Translations under genes and position numbers: made by a program
The notes under the pieces: model-generated
Databases searched by the model: none
What the model was told of the DNA's origin: nothing
What the model saw: the letters and a program-made list of their open reading frames with translations, nothing else
In this document: piece after piece, positions 1-8,350 of the stretch
Numbering within the stretch: position 1 is the stretch's first letter
How the letters are laid out: each line of letters begins with the position of its first letter
Assembly: GCA_029937545.1 (NCBI GenBank)
Contig: JAPYPR010000011.1
Coordinates: forward strand, 1-35,102
Direction of reading: 5' to 3'
Length of the DNA: 35,102 nucleotides
Source: Erythrobacter sp.
GTDB lineage: Bacteria; Pseudomonadota; Alphaproteobacteria; Sphingomonadales; Sphingomonadaceae

Positions 1-1256
1 TGCATGGCCAACTCATCGAGCAGGCGCTGAGAGAGCGAATTGCCTCTACCCTTGGTCTCGGTGCCCACGGCGACCGGCTCGACCACACCGTCGTCTTCCG
101 AAATTACTTCGCTCTCAGTGTAGAATTGCGGGACCAGAGCGGGCTCACCATTGCGCGAGAGAACGAGGAAGGCGCCCGCGTCTGCCTTGAGATCGTCGGC
201 GAGCACCGGTGGCCGATCGTTGAGCGCACGCATTGCACGATCGATTGCGACCAGTTCTTCTTCGGCCTTGGCGACCTCGTCCTCGTCGCTGTCTTCGTCT
301 TCGAGAATAGCGGCCACCCGGTCGTAGTCGGCCTCGAGTTCACCGAGTTCCTGCGCCTGTTGCTCGGTCATCGGCACAGGTTCGCACGGCAAGCGATTGA
401 GGCCTTCAACGAGGTCATGGCTGACATAGTTGCCAAGCGTCGGTCTCACCCAAGCAAGGCCATGCTCTTGGGCGCTTTTCGTTGCCGCTTCATCCATGGC
501 CTTGTGCGCGAGGTCTTCAAGCGGCGCGATATCGATCCAGCTTTCGCTGGCATCATCGTCAAATAGCTCGCGCTCGATGCGACCACCTGCGGCAAGATAA
601 GCGTCGCGTCCGACCAGAACAGCCCGCGGGTCTGAGCCGCGCACGCTGGCATCTAACACCATGCGGCGGATCGTTTCGGGCGTGATTTGGTACCAGGCGT
701 CCTGCAGTTCGGCATAGACATGCGCCTGGCGATCGACATCAGAGATCGCGCCATAGGCCTTGGCCATGTCTAGGGTGATTGTGCCATCCGCAAGCGCTTC
801 GAACACGCAGGGGGCAAGCGCGGCCAGTCGCAAGCGGCCTTCAACGAAGCGAACAGTCAGGCCAAACCGACGCGCGACGTCCTGAACGCAGCCACCAGCC
901 TCGATAATGGCCGAGAATGCCTGCGCTTCATCGGCCGGGTTCATGGCGAGACGCTGGAAATTTTCGGCAAGGCTTGCTTCGCGGACCTCGCTTTCCTCGC
1001 CTTCGATGACCAGGCAAGTCACTTCGTGGGTTTTGGCCAGGGTACCGTCTTCGGCAAGCGCCTGAAGCGCCGTGAGCCGGCGACCTCCCGCCTCGACCTC
1101 GAATTTGCCGCGCTTCGCCTTGCGCACGACAAGGTTCTGCAAGAGACCTCGTGCTGCGATATCGGCTTTCAATTGGTCGTCGGCAGCGGGATCGCTGGTT
1201 TTGCGCACATTGCGCGGGCTCGGGACAAGCTTTTTCAAGGAAATTGACTGGATCAT
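1..1256 (-). CDS. ParB/RepB-like partition protein, 3' end cut off by window edge
   Basis: This is an open frame of at least 418 codons starting at ATG 1256, with an AGGAGA ribosome binding site a few bases upstream; it leaves the window still open. The N-terminus has the ParB/Srx-fold signature: a GLLQNLVV stretch near residues 37-44, GGRR at 57-60 (the GxRR nucleotide-binding box) and ENFQR at 98-102, followed by a region resembling the KorB/ParB helix-turn-helix. Beyond about residue 300 it is acidic (a DEDSDEDE run) and low in recognisable motifs. ParB-family proteins bind centromere-like sites and can act as CTP switches. Here it sits downstream of a methyltransferase-helicase and a Toprim gene and has no ParA nearby, so a role in handling mobile-element DNA rather than chromosome segregation is an inference. 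The family assignment is firm; the specific role is not. Confidence 0.85.
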   Translation of the reverse strand, partial: MIQSISLKKLVPSPRNVRKTSDPAADDQLKADIAARGLLQNLVVRKAKRGKFEVEAGGRRLTALQALAEDGTLAKTHEVTCLVIEGEESEVREASLAENFQRLAMNPADEAQAFSAIIEAGGCVQDVARRFGLTVRFVEGRLRLAALAPCVFEALADGTITLDMAKAYGAISDVDRQAHVYAELQDAWYQITPETIRRMVLDASVRGSDPRAVLVGRDAYLAAGGRIERELFDDDASESWIDIAPLEDLAHKAMDEAATKSAQEHGLAWVRPTLGNYVSHDLVEGLNRLPCEPVPMTEQQAQELGELEADYDRVAAILEDEDSDEDEVAKAEEELVAIDRAMRALNDRPPVLADDLKADAGAFLVLSRNGEPALVPQFYTESEVISEDDGVVEPVAVGTETKGRGNSLSQRLLDELAM

Positions 1257-1357
1257 GGGTAGTCTCCTGATGGGAAAGGAGCCATGCGGCATGCATGGTC
1301 CGACAAGCCCAAAGGCACCCTCCCCTCTAACCCATCGCCATGCGGCTGGCCGCAGGT

Positions 1358-4300
1358 TCAGACGGTCAGCGCGGGTAGAATGGTCGATGCCTTGGAGACT
1401 GGCACGAACAGCCGCGTACGGTAGCGAACAATCTCGGTGAAGCAGCCTTTGGCCTTGTACCAGTCGAGCCGGTCAGGCGCGTATCCGGTGAGTTCGAGCC
1501 GTTGCTCACCTCCGACCAGCGAGCGTTTGACCATCAGCGCGTCATGACTGGCAAGCGGCTGTGGCGTCTCGCTTGCCAGAACCAGCTTCCCGAGTTCGTC
1601 GGGAGCGGGACCGACCGCCCCTGCTAGTCCGAACGTTTCGGCGATTTTGGCGAGATCGACATTGAGCACTTCGCGCCCGATGATCGACTGGCCGTCTTCG
1701 GCAACGAGCCGGGTGACGCAAACATGATCTCCCGGCAAGCGCTTCCAGACCGGCAAAAGCAGCCCGGTCGCAAGGTGGAGGCGCTCGGTCACTGGCGAAG
1801 CGGCAGCCTCATCTTCCTCGGTGCGCCAGGCTTTGGTGAACTCGGTCACCCCGATCTCTTCCCAGAGGCTTTCACCGAGTGCCTCGATCGTCCAATTAGC
1901 CGATTTGAGCGGTCGGAGCAGCCGACGGCGTTCGATCACCGCGCCATCATCGGCAATGAGCCGCCGGGCCGGGACCGAGAGAGCAACCTTTCCCGATCGT
2001 GCATTGCGTAACGGGATGGCATGAAGCGACCCGATCTCGTGCATCCGCACGAGACGCTTCAGTCGGAGCGGGCGTAGGTGGCGTTTCACCTCAAGCGAGA
2101 CCAGGCGGGTTTCCGCGCCGGTAACAGGGTCGGCACGCAAGAGCTCGTCGCTGAGAACTTTGAAGCTATCGACGCGGACCGTCTGAAGCCCCAGATCGAG
2201 ATTTCCAGCTTCACGCGCCGCCTCGATTCGCGCTTCGACCAGCCCCAGATATTCATCGAAGATAGAATTTTGGAGCGCAATCGGCAGAGCAAGGATGCGG
2301 TTGAGCCAGCGCTGGATAGTCGGAAGGTTGTCGGTCAGCCCGCCATCGGGATTCTCGAGCCGAAGGCCGGTTCGCTCGACGAAATCGCCGAAGCTCGTCG
2401 CCTCCAGCTTGCCATCATACAACAAGTGGAACCAACGGCTGAGTGCATCCCTAGCATAATCGCTTTCGAGATTATCGGCCGGATCGAAGAGGTTCTGACC
2501 GCCGGTCTGGCGCTGTCCTCGCGTCAGGGCACCAAGGCTGTCGAGCCTGCGAGCGATGGTCGAGATAAACCGCCGTTCGCCCTTCACATCGGTGGTCACC
2601 GGTCGGAACAGCGGGGCCGAGGCCTGGTTGGTGCGGTTGGTACGACCGAGCCCCTGGATTGCATTGTCCGCCCGCCAGCCCGGTTCGAGCAGGAAGTGGA
2701 CGCGGCGCTGCTGGTTCTGGCAGTCGAGATCGGCATGATAGGAACGCCCGGTCCCGCCAGCATCAGAAAAGATGAGGATGCGCTTCGTGCCCTCCATGAA
2801 GCTCTGCGCTTCGGCGACATTGGCACTGCCGCTTCGCCGTTCGAGCCGCTGCTGCCCATCCCTGCCGATAACGAGCCTGCGGCTGCGCCCGGTTACTTCG
2901 GCGACCGCCCCGGTCCCAAAATGCTCGATGATCGCGTCGAGCGCTGTGGCGATTGGAGGAAGCGCGCAAAGCTGTTCGATCAGCGCATCGCGCGCGGCAA
3001 TGGCACGCGAGCAAAGAACCGGATTACCGTCGTCATCGCTCATCGCTTCGGAGCGCAGATTGCCGTCCTCGTCGGTAAAGACCTGCATCAGGCGCACCGG
3101 GAAGCTCTTGGCGAGATAGTCGATGACGTATTCGCGCGGACTAAGGTCGATATCGAGTGCCTCGCGTTCCTCGTCGCTGAGATCGGCGAGGCGGCGGTCG
3201 AGCATGGCCTCAGCGGTCGAAACCAGCTGCACGACCACCGAATGATCTTTACCGAGCGCTTCTTCTATAGCCGGGATGAGACTCGGCAGTTTCATCGACA
3301 GAAGCAGCTGCGCAAAGAAGCGCTGCTTTGTGCCTTCAAATTTTGACAGCGCGGCAGCCTTGGCATTGCGATTGAGCGTATCGCCGCTGTCCTCGTCGAC
3401 GACTCGTGTGGCTTCGAGCGCGTCATCGAGATTGCGGTGAATGATCGCCCAGGCTTCGGCATAGGCGTCGTAGATACTGATCTGCGCTTCGGTCAGGCAG
3501 TGTTCTAGGATCTCGTATTCGACCCCGGCAAAAGACAGCGCGCGGGCGAGGTAAAGACCTTGTGCCTTGAGGTCGCGCGCAACGAGTTCCATCGCTGCTA
3601 CACCACCGGCGCGGATCTCGGTCATGAAGCCTTCATGCGTCGGGAAAGCGGTTTCGGGTCCCCAGAGGCCGAGCCTCGCGGTGTAACCAAGATTAGCGAT
3701 CTCCGACGCGCCGGTGGCGGAGGCGTAAAGCACGCGGGCGCGCGGCAGATGGTTCTGCAGCCTCAGGCCCGCCATCCCCTGCTCGGAGCCCTTGACCTTG
3801 CCGCGCGTGCTCGAAGACCCAAGCGCATTGGCCATGGCATGGGACTCGTCGAAGGCAATCACGCCTCCGAACTCTTCGCCCGCCCAGGCAAGGATCTGGT
3901 CGAGCCGCGTGTCGTCGGCGCGGCCCGAGCGCAGCGTCGGATAGGTGACGAACAGAATGCCTTCGGGCAGCGTTACGGGTCGCCCGAGCTTCCAGCGCGC
4001 GAGGGGTTGGATATCGAGCGGCAGTCCGCCAAGTGCTTCCCAGTCGCGGCGTGCATCTTCCAGCAGCGCCTCGTTCTTGGTGATCCAGATATGCCGACGT
4101 TCGCCCGCGAGCCAACGGTCCATCATCACAGCCGCAATCTGCCGCCCCTTGCCCGCTCCGGTCCCATCGCCAAGGAAGAAGCCCTGCCGATAGGCGTGGC
4201 CGTCTTCGGCCAGCTCGAGCATCGTGCCTTCCTGACTCGGTCGGAATCGGGCCGGTAGATCGCGGGCAAATGCCTGGCACGCATAAATCAGCGTCTCGCA

Positions 4301-5593
4301 CTGTGCCGCGGATAGAAGTTTGTCCGCTTTCCAGTTCGCGGGCAGCAGCGGCCGGACCTCCGGAACAGGTGCCGCGACCGATCCCATTGCGACCGATTCC
4401 ACCAGGGGAGTGGGATGCATCGAAGCATCGGCAAACGCTACGCGGCTTGGCCGATATGGGAGATAGATACCTGTCTGCTCAGGCACAGGTGCAGCTTCCG
4501 CTCGTGCGGCATAGCTGAGTTCGACCGCATCGGTCCCAGCGACTGGCGTCGTCGCGAAGGGTGCAGAAGGTCGGATCGCTGCGCGGTGCTCCACGGACCT
4601 CGACATCGTGCGCACCGGCAAGCGACGCACTTCAGCCGATATCAAGGCGCGAGGCGGAAGATCGGCGAGAAGCGCATGGAACTCGCCCAACTCGGACGTA
4701 TCGCCGGTGATCGGTCGGCTTTTACCCGTCGGGATTTTGTCGATCACGACCAGCCGGACAGCGATCCCCGTGCCCGTCCGAGTGAACATCCGCTGCAACC
4801 GGACATCGAGCCGCAGCGAAGCCTCGTCCTGTGCCTTGGCAAAGCGCGAAGCATCGAAACCATCTGGCATGGTCGCGACAATCCTGCCGCCACAAACGCA
4901 AGCTCTGAATGCGCTTCGGAGATGGCGCAATGCTGTACCACCGTCGCTGCCGCGTTCCTCGCTACGCGCAAAGGGCGGGTTCATCAGGACGACCGAGGGG
5001 ATTGGGCCGCAATGCAAGTCGGCAATAAGTTCGCCATCGTGGGAGCTGATTGCGGCCTTCGGAAAGATGTGTGCCAGGCCGCCGCGTCTGCCAGCATCGA
5101 TCTCGTTTAGAGTAAGCGATGCGGCTTGGCCGTAGGCCCAGGTCGCGAAAGCACCATTGCCTGCGGAGGGCTCGAGCATGGTGTCGCGCGAGGAAAGCGC
5201 TGCGGCTTTCGCAAGCAGCCAGGCCAGCATCGGCGGGGTCGAAAATTGCTGAAGTTCGACTTGGGCTTCGCTGCGCACATGACGAGGCGGTAGAGCCGCC
5301 TCGAGCCAGTCGAAGCGCGCTTCCGCTTCGTGGAAGCCGGTCGTCAGATCGATCCGCGAAGATCCACGCAGCCAGAGCAGGGAGCCTATCTCGATCGCAT
5401 TGTTGTAGTCGTCGATGGTCCAGGCGCTGCCCCAGTCCTGAACTCCGGTCTCGTCAGCGAACAAAGCGGAAATATCGGCTCGAGTGAGATGACGTCCAGA
5501 AGCGAGGCGCTCGGTAATTTTGACGCCGATAGCGCAGGCCAACGGAACGGCCTGAGATTGTCGGTGGGCGGGAAAAAGGTCTGACTGAAACAT
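1358..5593 (-). CDS. Strawberry-notch-like DNA methyltransferase/helicase fusion protein
   Basis: This protein of about 1,411 aa joins two enzymes. The N-terminal part has a Rossmann SAM-binding motif (EPSAGNGAFA, near residue 140) and NPPF (near 204), the catalytic motif of N6-adenine or N4-cytosine DNA methyltransferases. The middle has a P-loop GDGTGAGKGR (near 475), a DESH Walker B box (near 582) and a SAT box (near 625), as in superfamily 2 helicases. The C-terminal part carries QGLGRTNRTNQ and ALTRGQRQT segments typical of the Strawberry-notch (SBNO) helicase C domain. I chose ATG 5593 because AGGAGG lies just upstream; the in-frame ATG at 5620 has no such site. Proteins of this type are common on plasmids and integrative elements of alphaproteobacteria, next to Toprim and ParB genes as here. 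It probably acts on element DNA (methylation, unwinding, antirestriction); the exact role is unknown. Confidence 0.85.
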   Translation of the reverse strand: MFQSDLFPAHRQSQAVPLACAIGVKITERLASGRHLTRADISALFADETGVQDWGSAWTIDDYNNAIEIGSLLWLRGSSRIDLTTGFHEAEARFDWLEAALPPRHVRSEAQVELQQFSTPPMLAWLLAKAAALSSRDTMLEPSAGNGAFATWAYGQAASLTLNEIDAGRRGGLAHIFPKAAISSHDGELIADLHCGPIPSVVLMNPPFARSEERGSDGGTALRHLRSAFRACVCGGRIVATMPDGFDASRFAKAQDEASLRLDVRLQRMFTRTGTGIAVRLVVIDKIPTGKSRPITGDTSELGEFHALLADLPPRALISAEVRRLPVRTMSRSVEHRAAIRPSAPFATTPVAGTDAVELSYAARAEAAPVPEQTGIYLPYRPSRVAFADASMHPTPLVESVAMGSVAAPVPEVRPLLPANWKADKLLSAAQCETLIYACQAFARDLPARFRPSQEGTMLELAEDGHAYRQGFFLGDGTGAGKGRQIAAVMMDRWLAGERRHIWITKNEALLEDARRDWEALGGLPLDIQPLARWKLGRPVTLPEGILFVTYPTLRSGRADDTRLDQILAWAGEEFGGVIAFDESHAMANALGSSSTRGKVKGSEQGMAGLRLQNHLPRARVLYASATGASEIANLGYTARLGLWGPETAFPTHEGFMTEIRAGGVAAMELVARDLKAQGLYLARALSFAGVEYEILEHCLTEAQISIYDAYAEAWAIIHRNLDDALEATRVVDEDSGDTLNRNAKAAALSKFEGTKQRFFAQLLLSMKLPSLIPAIEEALGKDHSVVVQLVSTAEAMLDRRLADLSDEEREALDIDLSPREYVIDYLAKSFPVRLMQVFTDEDGNLRSEAMSDDDGNPVLCSRAIAARDALIEQLCALPPIATALDAIIEHFGTGAVAEVTGRSRRLVIGRDGQQRLERRSGSANVAEAQSFMEGTKRILIFSDAGGTGRSYHADLDCQNQQRRVHFLLEPGWRADNAIQGLGRTNRTNQASAPLFRPVTTDVKGERRFISTIARRLDSLGALTRGQRQTGGQNLFDPADNLESDYARDALSRWFHLLYDGKLEATSFGDFVERTGLRLENPDGGLTDNLPTIQRWLNRILALPIALQNSIFDEYLGLVEARIEAAREAGNLDLGLQTVRVDSFKVLSDELLRADPVTGAETRLVSLEVKRHLRPLRLKRLVRMHEIGSLHAIPLRNARSGKVALSVPARRLIADDGAVIERRRLLRPLKSANWTIEALGESLWEEIGVTEFTKAWRTEEDEAAASPVTERLHLATGLLLPVWKRLPGDHVCVTRLVAEDGQSIIGREVLNVDLAKIAETFGLAGAVGPAPDELGKLVLASETPQPLASHDALMVKRSLVGGEQRLELTGYAPDRLDWYKAKGCFTEIVRYRTRLFVPVSKASTILPALTV

Positions 5594-5671
5594 GGCGAAA
5601 AGTCCTCCTGATTGAGGCATCGGGACACGCGCCCTCTGCCGGATCAGGAAATCGAAAAGCCCTCTCTCCTC

Positions 5672-6580
5672 TCACCGCACTGCCTTGCGGCGCAGCCATG
5701 CCTGGAGTTCGTCGTTCCAGTCGGTGCCTCGCACAAATGGTGTGCGGACATGGATCGTCCGGCCTTTTCGCGCATAGGCGGATAGGCCCCGTTCGACTGC
5801 GAGATGACCACCGTCGTCGTGATCGACGAAGAGATGAAGCTCGGTCACGCTTTCGGGAATGCTGATCAGACCAAAGCGCTCATTGCCCAATGTTGCCCAG
5901 GCGGGGATGCCGGTCAGGGCATAAGCTGACATCGCGCTCTCGATCCCTTCAGCGAGTCCGAGCTTGCCATCCGCCGGGGCGAAGAGCCGGACGGCAGCTT
6001 CACCGAGCGAGCCGAGCGCGCGCTTTGGCCTTTCGAAGGCGGCCTTGGTTGAGGCCTCGGTAGACAAGAACGTGCGGTGGATCGCGACCGGCCCCTCGTC
6101 GAGGCTTACCGCCGCAATCATGGCTGGAAGAAAACGGGTTCGCCCTTTCGGCCCGAGCGGTGTTCGTGGATGAAACCGAAGAGCAGAAGAGGCGGCGAGG
6201 ATGCCGCGGCTCTCGAGATAGGCTTTGGCCGGGCTGGAACGCACAGGCTCCGCTTCGCGCCAGATCCTCAGCGCCGCCGGCGAGAGATTACGTTTTTCAA
6301 TTGGCTCGAACTGGTCAGCTGACGAAGAGTCCGAGAATAGGATGGAAGCGTTGAAGCCCTCGCGTGCCAGCGCAGCAAGCACTGCCTGCTGATCGCAACC
6401 GGCAAAGCAGTGAAAAAGGATGGCTTTGCGACCGAGCGTCACGCCCAACGATGGCGTGCTGTCATCATGTGCAGGACAACAGGCCATGCCCTTCGTGCCC
6501 GACCATCTGCCGCCTCGACTTTCGCAGATACGGCGCGCGGTCCCTTCCAGTGTGGGTCTTGTCGCTTCATGAGTGGGCAT
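5672..6580 (-). CDS. Zinc-finger/Toprim primase-like protein
   Basis: A 302-aa protein with two recognisable parts. Near the N-terminus, CCPAHDDSTPS (residues 34-44) and HCFAGC (57-62) form a CHC2-like zinc finger of the DnaG-primase kind. The C-terminal third is a Toprim domain: LAEGIESA (E211) and the acidic cluster VDHDDGG (252-258) supply the metal-binding residues. It resembles the DUF7146/Toprim proteins of plasmids, phages and integrative elements. It lacks room for the full DnaG catalytic core and helicase-binding domain, so it may be a minimal primase or a regulator of replication or transfer. The start at ATG 6580 has AAGGA about 12 nt upstream. The methyltransferase-helicase gene follows after 78 bp on the same strand, suggesting co-transcription. 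The divergent hipB operon begins about 170 bp away. Confidence 0.82.
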   Translation of the reverse strand: MPTHEATRPTLEGTARRICESRGGRWSGTKGMACCPAHDDSTPSLGVTLGRKAILFHCFAGCDQQAVLAALAREGFNASILFSDSSSADQFEPIEKRNLSPAALRIWREAEPVRSSPAKAYLESRGILAASSALRFHPRTPLGPKGRTRFLPAMIAAVSLDEGPVAIHRTFLSTEASTKAAFERPKRALGSLGEAAVRLFAPADGKLGLAEGIESAMSAYALTGIPAWATLGNERFGLISIPESVTELHLFVDHDDGGHLAVERGLSAYARKGRTIHVRTPFVRGTDWNDELQAWLRRKAVR

Positions 6581-6697
6581 GGGTTATGCGGTCCTTTTGG
6601 CTCGCTCCCCACAGCCTACCTCTGCTCTTACTGGCGTCCGCAGTACCCTGACAGGAAGCGGCGACCGCAATAGCTTGTCGTGTCTGGTCATAGAATG

Positions 6698-6711
6698 CAT
6701 GACATATCATG
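6698..6711. promoter_or_regulatory. Operator 1, probable HipB-binding site
   Basis: CATGACATATCATG is itself an imperfect palindrome (CATGA-N4-TCATG) and is the exact reverse complement of the 14-mer at 6730-6743. It overlaps the -35 element of the putative hipB promoter. Paired palindromes upstream of a hipB gene are the usual autoregulatory arrangement. Binding by HipB is inferred. Confidence 0.7.
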
Positions 6712-6727
6712 CGCTATTGCATAAATT
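6699..6727 (+). promoter_or_regulatory. Putative hipB promoter
   Basis: A -35 box ATGACA (6699-6704, 5 of 6 matches to TTGACA) is followed after 17 bp by TAAATT (6722-6727, 4 of 6 to TATAAT). Transcription would start near 6734, inside operator 2, leaving a leader of about 18 nt before the ATG at 6752. Repressor on either operator would block RNA polymerase. The call rests on sequence only. Confidence 0.5.
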
Positions 6728-6729
6728 AA

Positions 6730-6743
6730 CATGATATGTCATG
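6730..6743. promoter_or_regulatory. Operator 2, probable HipB-binding site
   Basis: CATGATATGTCATG is the exact reverse complement of operator 1. The two sites start 32 bp apart, about three helical turns, so bound dimers would lie on the same DNA face. The site covers the predicted transcription start of hipB. Confidence 0.7.
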
Positions 6744-6751
6744 TACCGCCT

Positions 6752-7093
6752 ATGCCACGCGCTTCCAGAGCAGCTAGCGGACTGCCGCCACAAAGCCAGC
6801 GAGCTATAACTCAGCTCGGCAAGGACATCGCGCTTGCCCGGCGTCGCCGCAAAATGCCGCAGCGGTTGATGGCGGAACGAATGCTGGTGTCGGTTCAGAC
6901 ACTTCAGCGGCTCGAAGCTGGTGATCCGACAGTTGGTCTCGCAGTCCTTGTGAGCGCATTGCATGTGCTGGGAATGACCCAGCGCCTTGCCAGCTTGGTT
7001 GCGCCAGAGAGTGATCGAGCGGGCATAAGCGAGGACCTCTCGCGCTTGCCCGAGCGAACGCATGCAGCCAGCGATGACGAGCTGGATTTCTGA
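6752..7093 (+). CDS. hipB: HipB-like helix-turn-helix antitoxin/repressor
   Basis: A 113-aa protein of the Xre/HipB type. A helix-turn-helix is visible in the middle (QLGKDIALARRRRKMPQRL, then a recognition helix around VSVQTLQRLEAGDPTV), matching the usual Cro/C1 pattern of RxxKxxxQ...ALE.GxxxP. The C-terminal tail is acidic (SDDELDF), as in HipB proteins that contact HipA. I start at ATG 6752 because the earlier in-frame ATG at 6731 lies inside operator 2 and upstream of the predicted transcript start; no strong ribosome binding site is visible, so translation may be leader-poor. It lies 6 bp before hipA. The established role of the family is to neutralise HipA and repress the operon through paired palindromes, which are present here. 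Confidence 0.85.
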   Translation: MPRASRAASGLPPQSQRAITQLGKDIALARRRRKMPQRLMAERMLVSVQTLQRLEAGDPTVGLAVLVSALHVLGMTQRLASLVAPESDRAGISEDLSRLPERTHAASDDELDF

Positions 7094-7099
7094 TCGGTC

Positions 7100-8350
7100 A
7101 TGACAATCGTCCGCTCCTACGTATTCGTCCATCTTCCCGAAGGTCCTGTCCCGGCGGGACTGCTGACGATGACCGACGAACCGCGCAACCAATTTGCCAC
7201 GTTCGCTTATGGACGCCGGTATCTTGAGCGCCCTGACCGAATCCCCGTCGATCCGGTGGCCCTCCCGCTGCACGATGCCGGGACCAGCCGGACCTTCCGC
7301 ACGGAGGAAGGGTTTGCTGTCTTCGGCGGCATCCGCGACGCCGCTCCCGATGGCTGGGGCCAATATCTTATGTACAAGGCTATGGGCGACCGTCTGCCGA
7401 GCGAGATCGACCTCATCCTTGCTTCGGGAGAACACCGCGTCGGCGCGCTCGCATTCGGGCCTACTCCGGAGCGACCGGAGCGCATCACTCCATGGGGCGA
7501 CGGTCCCGCTCCGGGCGAAGAGTTCACCCTCGCTGAACTCGCCGAGGCAGCAGAACGAGCACAACACGTCGACGAGCTCGACGAGAACCTGCGCGCACTG
7601 CTTGCTGCCGGTTCGTCGCTTGGCGGCGCGCGTCCGAAGGCGGCAACGCAAATCGGCGATCGACCCTGGATCGCCAAGTTCCAGAAGCGCGGCGACAGCT
7701 TTCCTGAATGCCGCGTAGAGCTGGCGACTATGCAGCTGGCCAGCGAATGCGGCCTCAACGTGCCCGCGCTCGATTTCCGCTGTGTCCTGGACCGCGATAT
7801 CTATCTGATCGAACGGTTCGACCGCGTGCCGCATGGCAACTGGCTCGAACGGCGACCGTTCGCGTCGGGGCTGACCATGCTGGGCGCGCATGAAAGCGAG
7901 GTAAGCAGCTACAGTTACGCTGATCTCGCTGGCGCGATACGTCAGCACGGGACGCAGGTCCGCGCAGACCTCCATGAGCTGTTCCGCCGAATGGTGTTCA
8001 ATATTCTCGTAACGAATGACGATGACCACCTGCGCAATCACGGATTTCTTTTCGACGGAACTGGCTGGCGGTTGTCTCCACTCTACGATGTCGTCCCCAA
8101 ACCGCAGGTGGGGCTGGAGCGACGCCTTGTGCTGGGCGTTGGTCCGGAAGGACGCAATGCGACCATCGGAAATGCGCTTGCCGGAGCAGCAGTATTCGAT
8201 CTCGGCCCCGAGGAGGCCTCGGCCATGACCGAAGAGTTGCGCGTGATGGTTGCAGCGCGCTGGCAGCCATTGTTCGAAGAGGCGGGGTTAAGTCCTGCGG
8301 ACAGAGGCCGCTTTGCCACCTGCTTCCGGTTAGCAATCGAAGATGGCTAG
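7100..8350 (+). CDS. hipA: HipA-family serine/threonine kinase toxin
   Basis: A full-length 416-aa HipA-like kinase. The N-terminal HipA_N-type domain covers about residues 5-110. The kinase part shows a Gly/Ser-rich loop SSLGGARPKA (172-181), the ATP-binding lysine in WIAKFQK (K193), a catalytic loop NDDDHLRNHG (306-315; D309 and N313 are the likely catalytic pair) and a metal-binding aspartate in SPLYDVVP (D330). All key kinase positions are intact, so it is predicted to be active. Characterised HipA kinases phosphorylate glutamyl- or tryptophanyl-tRNA synthetase and halt translation; the target here is unknown. It follows hipB by 6 nt, and its stop overlaps the start of the downstream nuclease gene, ATGGCTAG (8343-8350), implying translational coupling. 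Confidence 0.9.
   Translation: MTIVRSYVFVHLPEGPVPAGLLTMTDEPRNQFATFAYGRRYLERPDRIPVDPVALPLHDAGTSRTFRTEEGFAVFGGIRDAAPDGWGQYLMYKAMGDRLPSEIDLILASGEHRVGALAFGPTPERPERITPWGDGPAPGEEFTLAELAEAAERAQHVDELDENLRALLAAGSSLGGARPKAATQIGDRPWIAKFQKRGDSFPECRVELATMQLASECGLNVPALDFRCVLDRDIYLIERFDRVPHGNWLERRPFASGLTMLGAHESEVSSYSYADLAGAIRQHGTQVRADLHELFRRMVFNILVTNDDDHLRNHGFLFDGTGWRLSPLYDVVPKPQVGLERRLVLGVGPEGRNATIGNALAGAAVFDLGPEEASAMTEELRVMVAARWQPLFEEAGLSPADRGRFATCFRLAIEDG

Noticed and set aside
2078..3346. 422-codon plus-strand open frame
   Set aside because: It is antisense to the helicase C-terminal region and has no recognisable domain.
6707..8041. 444-codon minus-strand open frame
   Set aside because: It lies antisense to hipB and hipA, which have clear family motifs; high GC keeps the opposite frame open.
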